Assembly: GCA_015178975.1 (NCBI GenBank)
Contig: WHVD01000149.1
Span: 62,001-126,000 of the forward strand
DNA: 64,000 nucleotides
Origin: Hysterangium stoloniferum
Lineage: Eukaryota > Basidiomycota > Agaricomycetes > Hysterangiales > Hysterangiaceae
Direction: 5' to 3'
Position numbers and translations under genes: made by a program. A model generated the notes under the pieces. It had not been told where the DNA came from and ran no database searches. It saw only the letters and a list, made by a program, of their open reading frames with translations. Position 1 is the first letter of the stretch. Each line of letters starts with the position of its first letter. Below are positions 47,226-58,465 of the stretch, in pieces.

Positions 47226-47854
47226 TGTGAAGAGTGGTAGAAGTTCTAACTGTTCTATATACGAAGAATATCGACCGTTTAGGTACAATACCACGATGTA
47301 TTAACTGTCTAAGTCTAATACAGACCGAACGTGTATTGACTACTTAGTTCAATACGGTAGAGAGAAGTAGCTATCTAAAGTAAGGTAGATAGCTAGAACG
47401 AATAAGTAGAATCGACTGTTAAGTGCGATTCTGGATGACTGCTCGAGTGCAAGTAGAGTAGTTAGAGAGTCGAATAATAGAGTAGCGTGGATGTAGTCCA
47501 CACGGGTTGAGATAAGGATTGAGTTTCAACTGGTACAGTTCGAAACTCAGATTGAATGAGTAGCTAAAGCCCGTCTGTGATGGTCAAGATGATACACCAA
47601 TCACAACTTACAGGACACTAACAGGTGTCTGAGTAAGTCGTGGTTGCAGTGTAAAAGTGTCTGAGTTCTAAACTACGGGCGCTAGAATACATAAGTCTGG
47701 CGTGTGTGCGCCCACAAGAGTCGATGTACCGCATACATAGGTCGTCGAACTAATTATAGATATAATAAAAGAGAGAAAATAGAAATAATAAAGGAAATAT
47801 AGTAAGAGCTCATCCGACTATATTTCCTGAGTGTATTTCGCCATACCTCTCACA
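47226..47854 (-). mobile_element. Inverted family A LTR at a junction between two elements
   Basis: A complete inverted family A LTR of about 629 bp. The left flank is the plus-oriented gag of the family D element. The right flank is minus-oriented sequence of another element. No target duplication is seen, so it marks a recombination or deletion junction like 5535-6167. Confidence 0.8.
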
Positions 47855-49855
47855 CCCACATTGGGGTTCTTCGTCTCCCGGTGACCTCTCAATTATTTTG
47901 TGATCTTCAGGGGTAATAGTATAAGCAGGAATGAAAATTGATTCGCTTTCGACATTATATACTCGTGTTCCTGTACTTAGTCCGTAAACTGCCTTGTATA
48001 GCCTTTGCTCCTCCGCCTCCTCAAAGGATTCTGTCTGGAGCATAGATTCAATGAGACATAATGAGCCATTTTACCTGAGTGAGGACAGTCGATTTTGAAA
48101 TGTTCTGTGCTCCCACAAATCCAACACTCTTTGGGGGGTCTAGCGCTACTCCATTTGTCGCTCCTTTCAAAGAAGAGCTTCCCGTGTCGTTTCCCTCACA
48201 TCGGATCGGTCCTTCCTGCTCTGGGAGTCCTCATCATGCCCTTGTCATCTATTTCGCTGGAGAGGACCTGATGGGGGTGGATGGAATCGGGAGAAGTTGG
48301 AGTATGCCCCAGGGCCTCCAATTCTGATTCATTTTTTTCCGCGACCATGACTCGAGGTCTAATGGGGTGAAATCTATCTCTATGTGTTTGATTCCAGGCA
48401 TTAATTAGAGCTTCCTGTAAGTTATTGGCGTGTGCTTGGAGGCTCATGACGTCATCGATGGCTTGCCCTTGTATTAAGTATAACCATTCCGTGGGCAGGG
48501 TAAGTATTAACCAGTGGGTCTCCTCTTCCTTTTCTTGGTAGAATCCGTATAGAAATCTGTAGAGTTTAACTCTTCTTTGAATATACTGCATGGGGGTTTC
48601 ACGGTCATGATGGGGCTGGCGAAACCTCATTTCTTCCCATTCTAAGGACAGGGATTCACGCCATCGTGTACCCAATAACCCTTCGACTATGCTCCAAAGG
48701 AAGGACCTGTGCGATCGACTGAATTCAGTGCAATGCTCATGATCCAAAGTAGTCCACCAGACTTTCGCATTCCCTTCAAGTCGTCTGGGAAGAGCGATGC
48801 CTAGAATCGTCATCATGGATTCTGAGATTTCTGACAAGCTCATAACATCCATTATGTAGTCCAGTGCCTTAGATTGCAAGCTGTCATATTCTGGGAGATC
48901 AGACCATTTGATTTTGAGATTGTTGGTGTTCAAAGTCAACTTCCCAGTGTTGGTGTGAGGAGCGGCACTCCTAGTGTTCTTATTAGTACCTGCTGGGCCT
49001 GCTGGGTTTCTTGGGTTTCACCTTCTCTCGTCCCAGTCTCTTCTGTGGTCCAAATCGCTGGATCCATCAGAAGAATCCCCGGGCAGTCCTCCTGGGGGAA
49101 AGAAGGGGGCCCGCGAAATTGGCAAAGGTGGGAGAGTGTTGTTCAGGAAAGAAGTTCCCCTCCCAAGTATTTGTCCAGTGATTCCTTCAACGAAGGTGGT
49201 AGCAAAGGAAGAATGGTTTCGATTTGCGACGGATCTAATAGGGATGTTGGAGTGACTAACCGTCATAAATGGGGAAGCTACTTCAGACCCGAAAGCAACT
49301 CGATGGCAGGGGGTATCCAGCTCTTCTTTCCTTCGTGGTCTGTCTGAAGTTCCTGGTCCATAGTCATCCTGAGGTGACATGCCGAGAGTCTTGCTTCCAC
49401 TGGTCAGAAGGATGGGTGCAATAGATTTCTCGTGAAGTCTTCCCAAGATCTCCTCCCTCGTATCCTGGGGAAAACTCTTGAGGATAGATTTATGGTTGAG
49501 AGAGCGGAGAAAGCTAGTGCCGGGGGATCCTTGGAGATCTCAAATGAAGGTTTCGGACGTGTGAGCCGGGGAAGCGGGTACCTGGGTACTATCATCATAC
49601 GAGTGGAGAACTTCCATGAACAACTTGTCTTGTTTCTCACAACAGCGAATGAGCCTATGTCGCAGGCTGTGGTAGGTGAATGGGAGGTTCAGAGAGGCTT
49701 CATATAGGGATCTTTCCAGTGTACGTGTATAAAGATACCGATAATCCACCTTAGGTACTGTTCCACCCCGATCTAGGATCACGTGTAAGATCTGTAACGT
49801 GTCATCATGCATGGCCACTAGGTCAAGAATCCGTTTGAATAATGCTAGCCTTATA

Positions 49856-51463
49856 CAGTGGGTCAAAAAACTGCCCCAATGTTTGTGCATTTTAGAAAGA
49901 TTGATACTGTGTGAAGGAATGACATCAGCGTAAATTCTGAAAAATTCACATGATATACTAGAACATGTTGGCTATCTACCAACTTAAGAAATCATGTGAA
50001 TCCAATCAAAACTCATTGCTTAATAAATCAAACAAAATAATCACTCATTGGGGCAGTTTTTTGACCCTCTATTATTTTCTCTGATTTTCAATATTACACA
50101 CCAGTATAAGGTAGGAGTGGATCATATGAATCATCAACATGTCATGTGACCTTATTTGTATCAATTTGGCATGCTGAACTTTGTTCATTCATCTCCTTGA
50201 CTCCTTACCACCACTATGAAATCCATCTCTGCAGAAAAGCATTCTTCTGTTATTTTTCTCCTCAATGAGGGGTATTCCCAGTGTCAAATTCAAGCTAGGA
50301 CTGGTCTGGGAAAGGGTACTATTGGCAGGATCAGTAGGGAGGTAGAGGGGGATAAGGAAAATCATCCTGGTGGCCATTCTTCCAAGCTTTCCCCTTATGA
50401 TAAACAGTCAATTATCCATTAAATCAGCTCTGGGAAGCTTGACAATGCTGTCCAAGCCACCCAATTTATAAATTCCATCATATCTACCTCTGTCACTCCT
50501 CAGACTGTTAGGAATGTGTTGAAGGAAGCTGGCTTTAGGTCAGCAACAAAGAAGAAAGTCCCTATGTTCAAGGGGTCTCATCGTCAGCAACATCTAAAGT
50601 TTGCCCAATACCATGAAAATTGGACTATGGAGAACTGGAAGAGGGTGTTGTGGACTGATGAGACAAAAATCAATAGGATTGGGTCAGATGGGAAGGTATA
50701 TGTTTGGAAGCAACAAGGGGAACCAGTATCAGACAGGACCACCACACCAACTATCAAACATGGAGGGGGGAATAACTTGATGGTTTGGGGGTATATGGGC
50801 TGGAATGGGGTGGGGAAGCTGATAGAGGTGCAGAAGAACATGGATACAGTGCAGTATTATGAGATTTTGGAGGAGGGAGTGGAGGAGAGCATTGAAAGTT
50901 TGGAGATGGCTGAGGATAAGTAGTACTTCCAACAGGACAATGATTCAAAACATACCTCAAAAAAGGCAGACCAGTGGTTATCTGACAATAACATCATTCC
51001 CATGAATCGGCCTGCCCAATCCCCTGATCTAAATCCCATTGAACACCTCTGGCAACACCTCAAGGCCAAACTCCAACAATATGACATATCACCCAAAGGA
51101 GTACATAAATTATGGGACAGGGTGGCAAAGGAGTGGACTGAAATACCACCAGAGACATGTCAGAAGCTAATAGAAAGCATGCCTAGGAGGATACAGGCAG
51201 TTTTAAAGGCAAAGGGGGGTCATACAAAGTATTAGATTGTAAAATAATAGAGGGTCAAAAAACTGCCCCAATGAGTGATTATTTTGTGTGATTTATTGAG
51301 CAATGAGTTTTGATTGGAATCACATGATTTCTTAAGTTGGTAGATAGCCAACATGTGCTAGTATATCATGTGAATTTTTCAGAATTTTTGCTGATGTCAT
51401 TCCTTCACACAATATCAATCTTTCTAAAATGCACAAACATTGGGACAGTTTTTTGACCCACTG
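49856..51463 (+). mobile_element. Tc1/mariner DNA transposon, TSD TA
   Basis: 1608 bp with 223-bp terminal inverted repeats (49856-50078 and 51241-51463), starting CAGTGGGTCAAAAAACTG and flanked by TA on both sides. Each TIR is itself bounded by inverted copies of GGTCAAAAAACTGCCCCAATG, so each end can fold alone. It lies inside E1: the related uninterrupted sequence near 59610 reads GGATGTATAAGG across the site. The TIRs remain very similar, so the insertion is fairly young. Confidence 0.93.
50216..51235 (+). pseudogene. Tc1/mariner transposase with two in-frame nonsense codons
   Basis: A single frame of 339 codons from ATG 50216. The N-terminal helix-turn-helix (IFLLNEGYSQCQIQARTGLG) binds the TIR. 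The DDE catalytic part shows WTDETKINRIGSDG (first Asp), YFQQDNDSKHTS (second Asp) and SPDLNPIEHLWQHL (second catalytic segment Asp/Glu, spacing about 34 residues). TAA at 50420 and TAG at 50921 interrupt the frame. Both could come from C-to-T or G-to-A transitions, as in RIP-like decay. The copy is therefore not expected to make full transposase, but its ends could still be moved by an enzyme from another copy. Confidence 0.9.
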
Positions 51464-52123
51464 TACATCCCCTTCCGGTGACGTCAATGGTGACTAGTTC
51501 CTCAGACCACTCGGGGAGTTGCTCTGCCAGCTGATCTAGAGTACCAGTTTGGGAAAAGAAAGAATTGCTGATCACAATGCTATTCAACCTGCCTAACCAG
51601 ACGGATACCTCTTTAGGCATATTGGGGTATCTGTCTAAGTAGTCCGCAGCTACTGTGTCAACCTCCTTCTCTTCAATTTGTTCCGAGTAGTATTTATCCC
51701 ACTTGTCATTTGCTGGCTCAGCGAAATATACCTGACCCCTAAAGGGATTCTGCAGCATTACTTGAGGTGGTGAAAATTTTAGACCGGTGTCGTTTTTGTT
51801 CGCTCGAGTGGTAAGGAGTCCGAGAGTTTCCAACGACTTAAAATAAGAGTTATCCTTGCTCGTTCCAGCAGAATTACTTGCGGGAGGCCCGTGTTCACCT
51901 TGTGAAGGCTCCCAAATGGTATCGGCTTCTTGAGTCATTAGAGATGATTTTCGTGTTGTGACATTACTGGGTAGTCCTAAGTTGGGGTATTCCTTTCTCG
52001 TCCGAGGGGCACCTGAAGGCGTAGGAATTCGGGAGGTTCCGCCACTGGTTAAGGTCATAATACTACTACTAGCTGAGCGTTCATGTGGATCGCAGTGAAT
52101 GAGGGTCCAGCCCAGATCACCAC

Positions 52124-52597
52124 TGTGAAGAGTGGCGGAAGTTCTGACCGTTCTATATACGAAGAAATGAGTAGAAAGGAAGGATATTGACCTATTCGGT
52201 GCAATATAAGAGAAAGTGAGAGAAAGAGCACAAGATGACGAAGGAGTCAACGAGTGCGATGGTTCGAGTGGAGGCCTCGACTATTACAGTTCGAGGCCAG
52301 AAGTGTTAGATAGTTCAGATACTGCTACTTATGTAGTAGCTGACACGTTACCCTGATCACCGCTCGTAGTAGACCTAGTTTGTGTCTTACGAGTGGTGGT
52401 TCTTGGGTTAAAGTGTGTCTGAGTTCTAATTGGTGCTGAGTGCACCCACAAGTATACACAATGCTTCGAACTAATGAAATATGCAAGATTCGAAGAATAT
52501 GAAAGATAGAAAAATATGAATAAAATATATAAAATATAAATGAAATAAAAGGAGTGTTTTACCACAATGATACTGTGGTAAAAGCATACTCCTCACA
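52124..52597 (-). mobile_element. Family B LTR, 3' LTR of E0
   Basis: 474 bp, starts TGTGAAGAGTGGCGG and ends CTCCTCACA on the plus strand. It is preceded (minus sense) by a polypurine tract and followed by the E1 primer-site string because E0 inserted exactly there. Without the TSD it would look like the 5' LTR of E1. Confidence 0.9.
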
Positions 52598-53927
52598 GTG
52601 CCCCCCAGTTCGAAGGGATGTGCTATACGAAAGTCTAGAAAGCTTCGGGGATGCCCCCCAGGTGTCTTGTGTGGAGCCCCCCAAACTGCAAGGTGCCAAG
52701 ACCCCAGTATTCGAAGAGAGGTTGGTGGGTTTATAGGCAGTAAGGAAAGATGTCGATGTGGAAAAAGGGAGGGAAGGGAAGGGAAAAAAATAGATCCATT
52801 CTTTTCCTTCAGTCCCTAGTCGAGCACTCCTTCAGTCCTCGAACAGCAAATGGACTACTTGATAGCCTTCTAGACACTGCCACATTGTCTCCTTCCAGGA
52901 CACGAGGCATTCCTCATAGTAGATGTCCTGTAGGCAGACAGACTGTCATGTAACTCGTTGGGCAGTGCATCTTGGGGTTAGGAAGGCAAGCTATCATTAG
53001 AGTCCATCGGAATCTCCTCCTCCTTAAATGAGTACCGGAGGAGGTTTATGATGCTTTGCTGTGACGAGATAGTGTAAGACTCGGGATTAGGATCTTTCTA
53101 TGCTGCTAGTCTATGGGACCTAGCAGCATGCTAGGATGTATACCCTATACCCCCTATACCGCCCCCACTTTGCGATATTGTGATTCCACCACGATCTCGC
53201 AAATTACCCATTATTGTGCACAGTTAGGTTGCAGACTGTGTTCCCGAAAGGTCTAGCCCATGGCAGGTCTAGAAAGTGTCCAGGAATGCTTCAAGTAGGT
53301 AGGCGAGTCCAGAGGAAAAAGAAAAAATCACGAAATCGACTGAGTTCAGTACGATTGTAATAATGAACCCGAATACGGTACTTGAGTTGGGTGTGTACGC
53401 ATTCCTCACTCCAAAATCCCAACACTGGCACATAACTGCTTTTCCTGCCCCCGTCACGGCCGAATTTGACATCACAAGTCACGCCTATTGAAAATGTGTG
53501 TCGTCGCTATGCCTAACGAAAGCACATGAACTTCCTGACACTCATACTACGATGTCAACCTGGACCGCCACCACGCCTCGTTGGAAGGCATGCGCTGCAC
53601 TGAACCCAAACCCAAACTTGTCAAACAATGCTGCATATAATGGATGGGTAACCGTGCATTCGTGACGAGTTCCATGTACCCAGGAGGGGAAAGAGCCCGT
53701 GTCCATTGGCGAAATACTGTCAGGGCACAGTGTTGCGTGGCCAGAGGAAAATTCGACCACAAATGACAAGCGCGTTGGCATGGCTCATGAACTCCATTAG
53801 AAGTCAGCATCCGTCGGTGAGGTCATTGAGGCATGGTGTTATGCAGCCCGTGAGCTACGAGCGCATCAATGTAGTATATCTTCAAGCTGTGCCCCCACAC
53901 CGTATTTGCGCACCCGTGTAGCACAAG
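52598..53927 (-). mobile_element. 3' non-coding region of E0
   Basis: Lies between the polypurine tract and the minisatellite. It has no coding sequence that I recognise. It holds one copy (53145-53206) of a CCCCCTATAC...GCCCCC tract followed by a hairpin with TTGCGA/TCGCAA arms. A second copy is at 55738-55800, on the other side of the minisatellite. Confidence 0.6.
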
Positions 53928-55640
53928 TTGCGCCCTCATGTAGCCCAGTCGCATGGTCGTACTGTTGCGCAGTCGCACCATCACGCAGTTGCACCGTCGC
54001 GCTGTAGCACAGTTGCACCGTCGCGCTGTAGCACAGTCGCGCCGTTGCGCTGTAGCACAGTCGCGCCGTTGCGCTGTAGCACAGTCACGCTGTCGCGCTG
54101 TAGCACAGTCGCGCAGTCGTGCCGTCGCGCACCCGTGCAGCGCGGTCGTGCGGTCGCACCCTCGTACAGCGCGATCACGCAGTCACACCGTCGTGCAGTC
54201 GCACCGTCGTGCAGTCGCACCGTTGCGCTGTAGCACAGTCGCGCCGTTGCACACCCGTGCAGCACGGTCGTGTGGTCGCACCCTCGTACAGCGTGATCGC
54301 GCAGTCACACCGTCGTGCAGTCGCACCGTCGCGCTGTAGCACAGTCGTACAGTCGTGCCGTCACACACCCGTGCAGCGCGATCGTGCGGTCGTGAACTCT
54401 TGCAGCGCAGTCACGCAATCGCACCATCATACCCCGTCCCTCTATTTTTTGACGTTCCTTTGAAACAACCTCTGCTAGACCAGATTCCCCGGACGTCTCC
54501 CTGACCAAGAGAAGTTCCGTCGACGCCATTTCCCGCAAGTCAACAACGTCGTGGGACAGTAGTAGTGTCGATGCTGATGACAAGGAGTGGGGAAGAGTAC
54601 GAGACCGAGGTTAGGACCAAGACCGATGTCGAGACAAGTCAGAAAGGAAAAGCTTTGACTATTTCAGTACAAAGCTTTAACAGAGGGGAAGGCTAAGAGT
54701 AGAAGACGGTGTGAAGGCTTCGTTGTGAGGTGACATGGCCATGCGTCCACGTGTGTCCACAAGTTTTGGAGGTCAGTTCCTTTACTCTGTCGTACTCGAC
54801 TGTCAACCTCACCCCATCTCCTCATCGTTTTGGAAAGACTGGATAAGGTAAGTCCACTTCTCTGGCATCGTCTTGCTCAGTGATGCCATTCACCAAGTGA
54901 CTTGTACACCTGCACAGCGCACCCTTGAACCTGTACAACGCACCCTCAAACCACGCCCATGTACCATACGCCCATACCCACACTGCGCATCTGTGCAGCG
55001 CCGTTGTGCGTACTCGTGCAGCACGGTCGCACCATCGTGCAGTCGCACAGTTGCGCACTTGTGTGACGCGGTTGTGCGCACTTATGCAGCGCGGTTGTGC
55101 GCACTTGTGCACCCGTGCGGCGCGCCCACATCCATGAGCTGTGCGCGCGCACCTTATCCACACGCCGTGTGCGCGCACCACATCCACACACATCCACATG
55201 CCGCGCACATACCACATCCACACGCCACCACACGCCGCGCGCACGCACCACCTCCATGCATCATGCACACGCACCACCTCCACGCGTCGTGCGCACGCAC
55301 CACCTCCACGCGTTGTGCGCACGCATCACTTCCACACGTTGTGCGCACGCACTACCTCCACGCGCCTCCACACACGCACACCACGTCCATGCCCGCACAC
55401 ATGCACTACATCTACGCCGCACGCACACACACCACGTCCATGCCCCACACACACGCACCACCTCCATGCCCTGCGTGCGCACATTCACCATATCCACGCG
55501 CCGCGCGCGCACACCACCTCCACGCGCCGTGCACATGCATGCCCCACGCGACGTGTTGGCGCGCTCGTACTTGCATACCCGAGCGACGTGTTGACGCGCT
55601 CACGCAGTGTGCTTGTGCGCCTGTGCAGCTACATGCTTAC
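53928..55640. repeat. GC-rich minisatellite block inside E0
   Basis: Two repeat types occur. From about 53985 to 54420 a 24-bp unit (GCGCTGTAGCACAGTCGCGC and variants) repeats. It sits in a higher-order unit of about 120 bp that also contains CACCCGTGCAGCGCGGTCGTG and CGTCGTGCAGTCGCACC. From about 54900 to 55530 a unit of about 26 bp (GTGCGCACGCACCACCTCC and variants) repeats. The GC content contrasts strongly with the AT-rich surroundings. Long open frames run through it on both strands (for example 54873-55688 plus, 54822-55322 minus). They are a by-product of repeats without stops, not genes. Confidence 0.85.
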
Positions 55641-55799
55641 ACACTGCACCAGCTCTCGACCATTTCATCGGCGAGACTGGTGACATAGTTGTTTGCATGC
55701 TCTTGCTGGCTGTAGGTGACGATCCATGTGCCTTCTCCTATACCCCCTATACTGCCCCCCTGTTGCGACATTGTTGTTCCAGAACAATCTCGCAACATC

Positions 55800-57161
55800 A
55801 CGATAGTCCTCCATACGACATAAATTTTAAGGGAGCGTCCCGGGTCGAATGGAAAAGTATCTGTCCTCGGCTTGGTCTGTTGAGGGGTATCCAGTGCGGT
55901 GTGTCCGTGGTCGCCTTCCATTCGCAGAAACTTTGTCCGTGCCCCCCATTCTGGGATTAGGGGTTTATGTCGACGAATTCCCAGTGGTATCTGCATGGGA
56001 AGGCTTTTGGTTGGTGAGTCCTGTCCCGGGCCTTTTCTATCGTCAATACCATAATCTGATTTCTGCTCCCCAGTTCCCAGGCCTCTACTGCAATCCCAAT
56101 CATTCGAGCTATTGGACAACTTATTGGAGGGCCCACTTGGCGGAGTAAATGGGATAGGATGGATAGGTGATGGATGGCGAGATTCGTCAGGACACTGCGA
56201 ATCTCGACCTGAGGATGATGGGGAACTGGAGACGACTTTGGCTGTGATCTTTTCTGCAGACACATTTGAGAAAGACGACTGTCCGTTTTTGGCAGTTGAT
56301 CTGGCATAGATTCCAGGACATTCTTCGTGAAAGGGACCAGAGGTTCTTCGTGTTGGCTCATCAAACCCATTGAGCAATTCCGCCATCATCTTGTTACATC
56401 TCTCCAGGTTGTGCATCAATCTCGACCTGAGAGTAAAGTAGGCGAAGCACACATTCGAGGGTTTACCGTATATGGATTCCTTCAAGGTTTGAATGTATAA
56501 GAAATCCGTATCAACCCTTGGCACGATGTGGTCCCCTCCGAGCAATACATGCATAATCTGTAGCAGATCATCATGCACACAAAGTAAATCAGTGAGGAGA
56601 GTGAACAGTTCCATCTTGATACCCGCTATTCCCTTTTCTCGGAAGAACATCACATCGTTTGACCACTTTGGGATCAGCTTTGTTACCTCGTCGAGAGTTC
56701 CAGGCCGAGTGAATAAATCGTGTGCTGATATGATGCCATGATACCGACCTAGCCAAACTGCTACTGTTGCAGGCATGGATGGGTATCTAGTCCTGTAATC
56801 CTTCGTGGCAGCGACAGCCTTATCTCTCAAAACTCGAGAAGTGTAGTAGGAGCTCCACTTCACATTGACAGGCTCCGAATAAAGTAGTTGGCCATGATGC
56901 TCGAGCATAACTTGTCTCGGCGGGAAGACCAGGGTATCCTTTATGAAGATACGAGCATTTTGCCTTTCCAAGGGACTCGACTGCTCGAAGTTCGAGTTAC
57001 CTTCCATTTGACCAGATTCGCAACGCTCAGCGTGCGAGAAGTTCCAGACAGTGTTTTGCAAAGTTGTGAATGTTGACACTTTGCAGCTGTGTAGTTAGAA
57101 TTTCGTATTGAATAAAATGTTTTTCTTCGTAGGGAAAGTACGGTCCAGCCCGGATCACCAC
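55800..57161 (-). mobile_element. gag region and leader of E0
   Basis: Minus-strand gag-type coding sequence in one long open frame (55637-57079). Hallmarks shared with the other gags in the window are FPPRQVMLEHHGQLLYSEP, KWSSYYTSRVL, VAVWLGRYHG and LCVHDDLLQIMHVLLGGDH. The C-terminal half is Ser/Pro-rich. A zinc knuckle is not evident. The primer-site string lies at its upstream edge. In function it would be the particle protein. The open frame agrees with a recent insertion. Confidence 0.8.
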
Positions 57162-57629
57162 TGTGAAGAGTGGCGGAAGTTCTGACCGTTCTATATACGA
57201 AGAAATGAGTAGAAAGGAAGGATATTGACCTATTCGGTGCAATATAAGAGAAAGTGAGAGAAAGAGCACAAGATGACGAAGGAGTCAACGAGTGCGATGG
57301 TTCGGGTGGAGGCCTCGACTATTACAGTTCGAGGCCAGAAGTGTTAGATAGTTCAGATACTGCTACTTATGTAGTAGCTGACACGTTACCCTGATCACCG
57401 CTCGTAGTAGACCTAGTTTGTGTCTTACGAGTGGTGGTTCTTGGGTTAAAGTGTGTCTGAGTTCTAATTGGTGCTGAGTGCACCCACACACAATGCTTCG
57501 AACTAATGAAATATGCAAGATTCGAAGAATATGAAAGATAGAAAAATATGAATAAAATATATAAAATATAAATGAAATAAAAGGAGTGTTTTACCACAAT
57601 GATACTGTGGTAAAAGCATACTCCTCACA
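57162..57629 (-). mobile_element. Family B LTR, 5' LTR of E0
   Basis: 468 bp, matches 52124-52597 nearly base for base. Followed on the minus strand by one spacer base and TGGTGATCCGGGC. The outer edge touches the ACCAC duplication. Confidence 0.9.
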
Positions 57630-57634
57630 ACCAC

Positions 57635-58316
57635 TGTAAAGGGTCGAGTAGTTTACTACTCAATGTGCGATCGTTATTGACTAATGATAGTACGAATTAC
57701 AACCGACTAGTAGTTTGAAGTGATCAAATATAGATTACGATTGACCCTTAAGGTGCAATCGGTAGATAATTACAAGAGCGGATCGACCTTATGGTATGAT
57801 CTGATTGCGTAGCTAGCTGGGCCAATGGCCAAGTAGCGGAGAGAAAGTATATATTGTGAGAGAGAGAGAATATCCTAAGAACGTGAGCTACGATGGATAT
57901 TCTTACTGCATGAACCAAGAGGTAGAAGTTAAGTCGAATAGTAGTAACTGACTTTGACTGTTTCAGTGTGAAGTGTAGTTACCGTAGATTTAGGAAGAGA
58001 GATAAGGCAAAGACTAGTTTCAGACTAGACCCTGGACCAGTACTTGCATGTGCAGGTGATGGTTGTCGGGGTTGAAAAGTGTCTGAGTTTTATCGCATGT
58101 GACTACTACTGTGACATGCACATACTTCTTGTGAGCGAGAGCGCCCACAAGCATACATGGACTCTTGAACTAAATAAAGGGGGTTTGACTCGTATTTATG
58201 AGATATAGAAATAGAATAAAAATATAGAACATAAAGAAAATAATGAAATTATAAAGCGGCTAAGGAGTAAGGCTTAGAGCCTTTAGCCGCACCTCCTATG
58301 TGACCTATCCTTCACA
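57635..58316 (-). mobile_element. Family C LTR, probable 5' LTR of E1
   Basis: 682 bp, from TGTAAAGGGTCGAG to CTATCCTTCACA on the plus strand. Removing E0 puts the E1 primer-site string directly beside it, so it belongs to E1. It abuts a plus-oriented partial family C LTR, forming an inverted pair. Confidence 0.8.
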
Positions 58317-58465
58317 CACCCTGTACGTATCCTAACATGATTGCACCTTAAAGGTTGATCGTAATCTACATCTTGACTATCTAAAACTACTAGTCGATCG
58401 TTCTTCACACTATTGTTAGTCGATAACAATCGCATATTGAGTGGTAAACTACTTGACCCTTTACA
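58317..58465 (+). mobile_element. Partial family C LTR (3' part), 5' LTR of E2
   Basis: The 3' part of family C in plus orientation (GATTGCACCTTAAAGG ... CTTGACCCTTTACA), diverged from the inverted copy. The primer-site string TGGTGATCCGGGCC follows. The LTR's 5' portion is missing at the junction with the inverted LTR. Confidence 0.75.

Larger units (their letters stand above)
47855..52123 (-). mobile_element. Ty3/gypsy element E1: internal part (gag, CCHC knuckle), minus strand
   Basis: The minus strand carries the primer-site string (about 52106-52122) and gag-type sequence (PPQVMLQNPFRGQVYFAEP, DKWDKYYSEQIEEKEVD) to the left of it. The 247-residue capsid-like frame at 48196-48939 starts MTLNTNNLKIKWSDLPEYDS. 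A C-x2-C-x4-H-x4-C zinc knuckle lies around 48080-48125. A protease/reverse transcriptase part is not seen before the junction at 47854. It is broken, with several breaks. The Tc1 element at 49856-51463 is inserted in it. Its 5' LTR is probably the family C LTR at 57635-58316, pushed away by the young element at 52124-57629. The near-identical element E2 lies in opposite orientation at 58466-63274. Confidence 0.8.
52124..57629 (-). mobile_element. Young gag-only Ty3/gypsy element E0 with GC-rich minisatellite, TSD ACCAC
   Basis: Two family B LTRs (52124-52597 and 57162-57629) in minus orientation are nearly identical over their length by eye (about one substitution and one 6-base indel). They are flanked by the 5-bp duplication ACCAC at 52119-52123 and 57630-57634. 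Order on the minus strand: 5' LTR, primer-site string (about 57145-57160), gag, GC-rich repeat block, purine-rich tract (GGGGGGCAC, about 52598-52606), 3' LTR. I find no protease, reverse transcriptase or integrase. It looks like a non-autonomous element that inserted very recently into the primer-site edge of E1. Confidence 0.88.

Noticed and set aside
53928-55690. Long open frames on both strands rich in Ala, Arg, His, Thr and Cys
   Set aside because: They run through GC-rich tandem repeats in several frames and both strands at once. Repeats without stop codons produce this without any gene.
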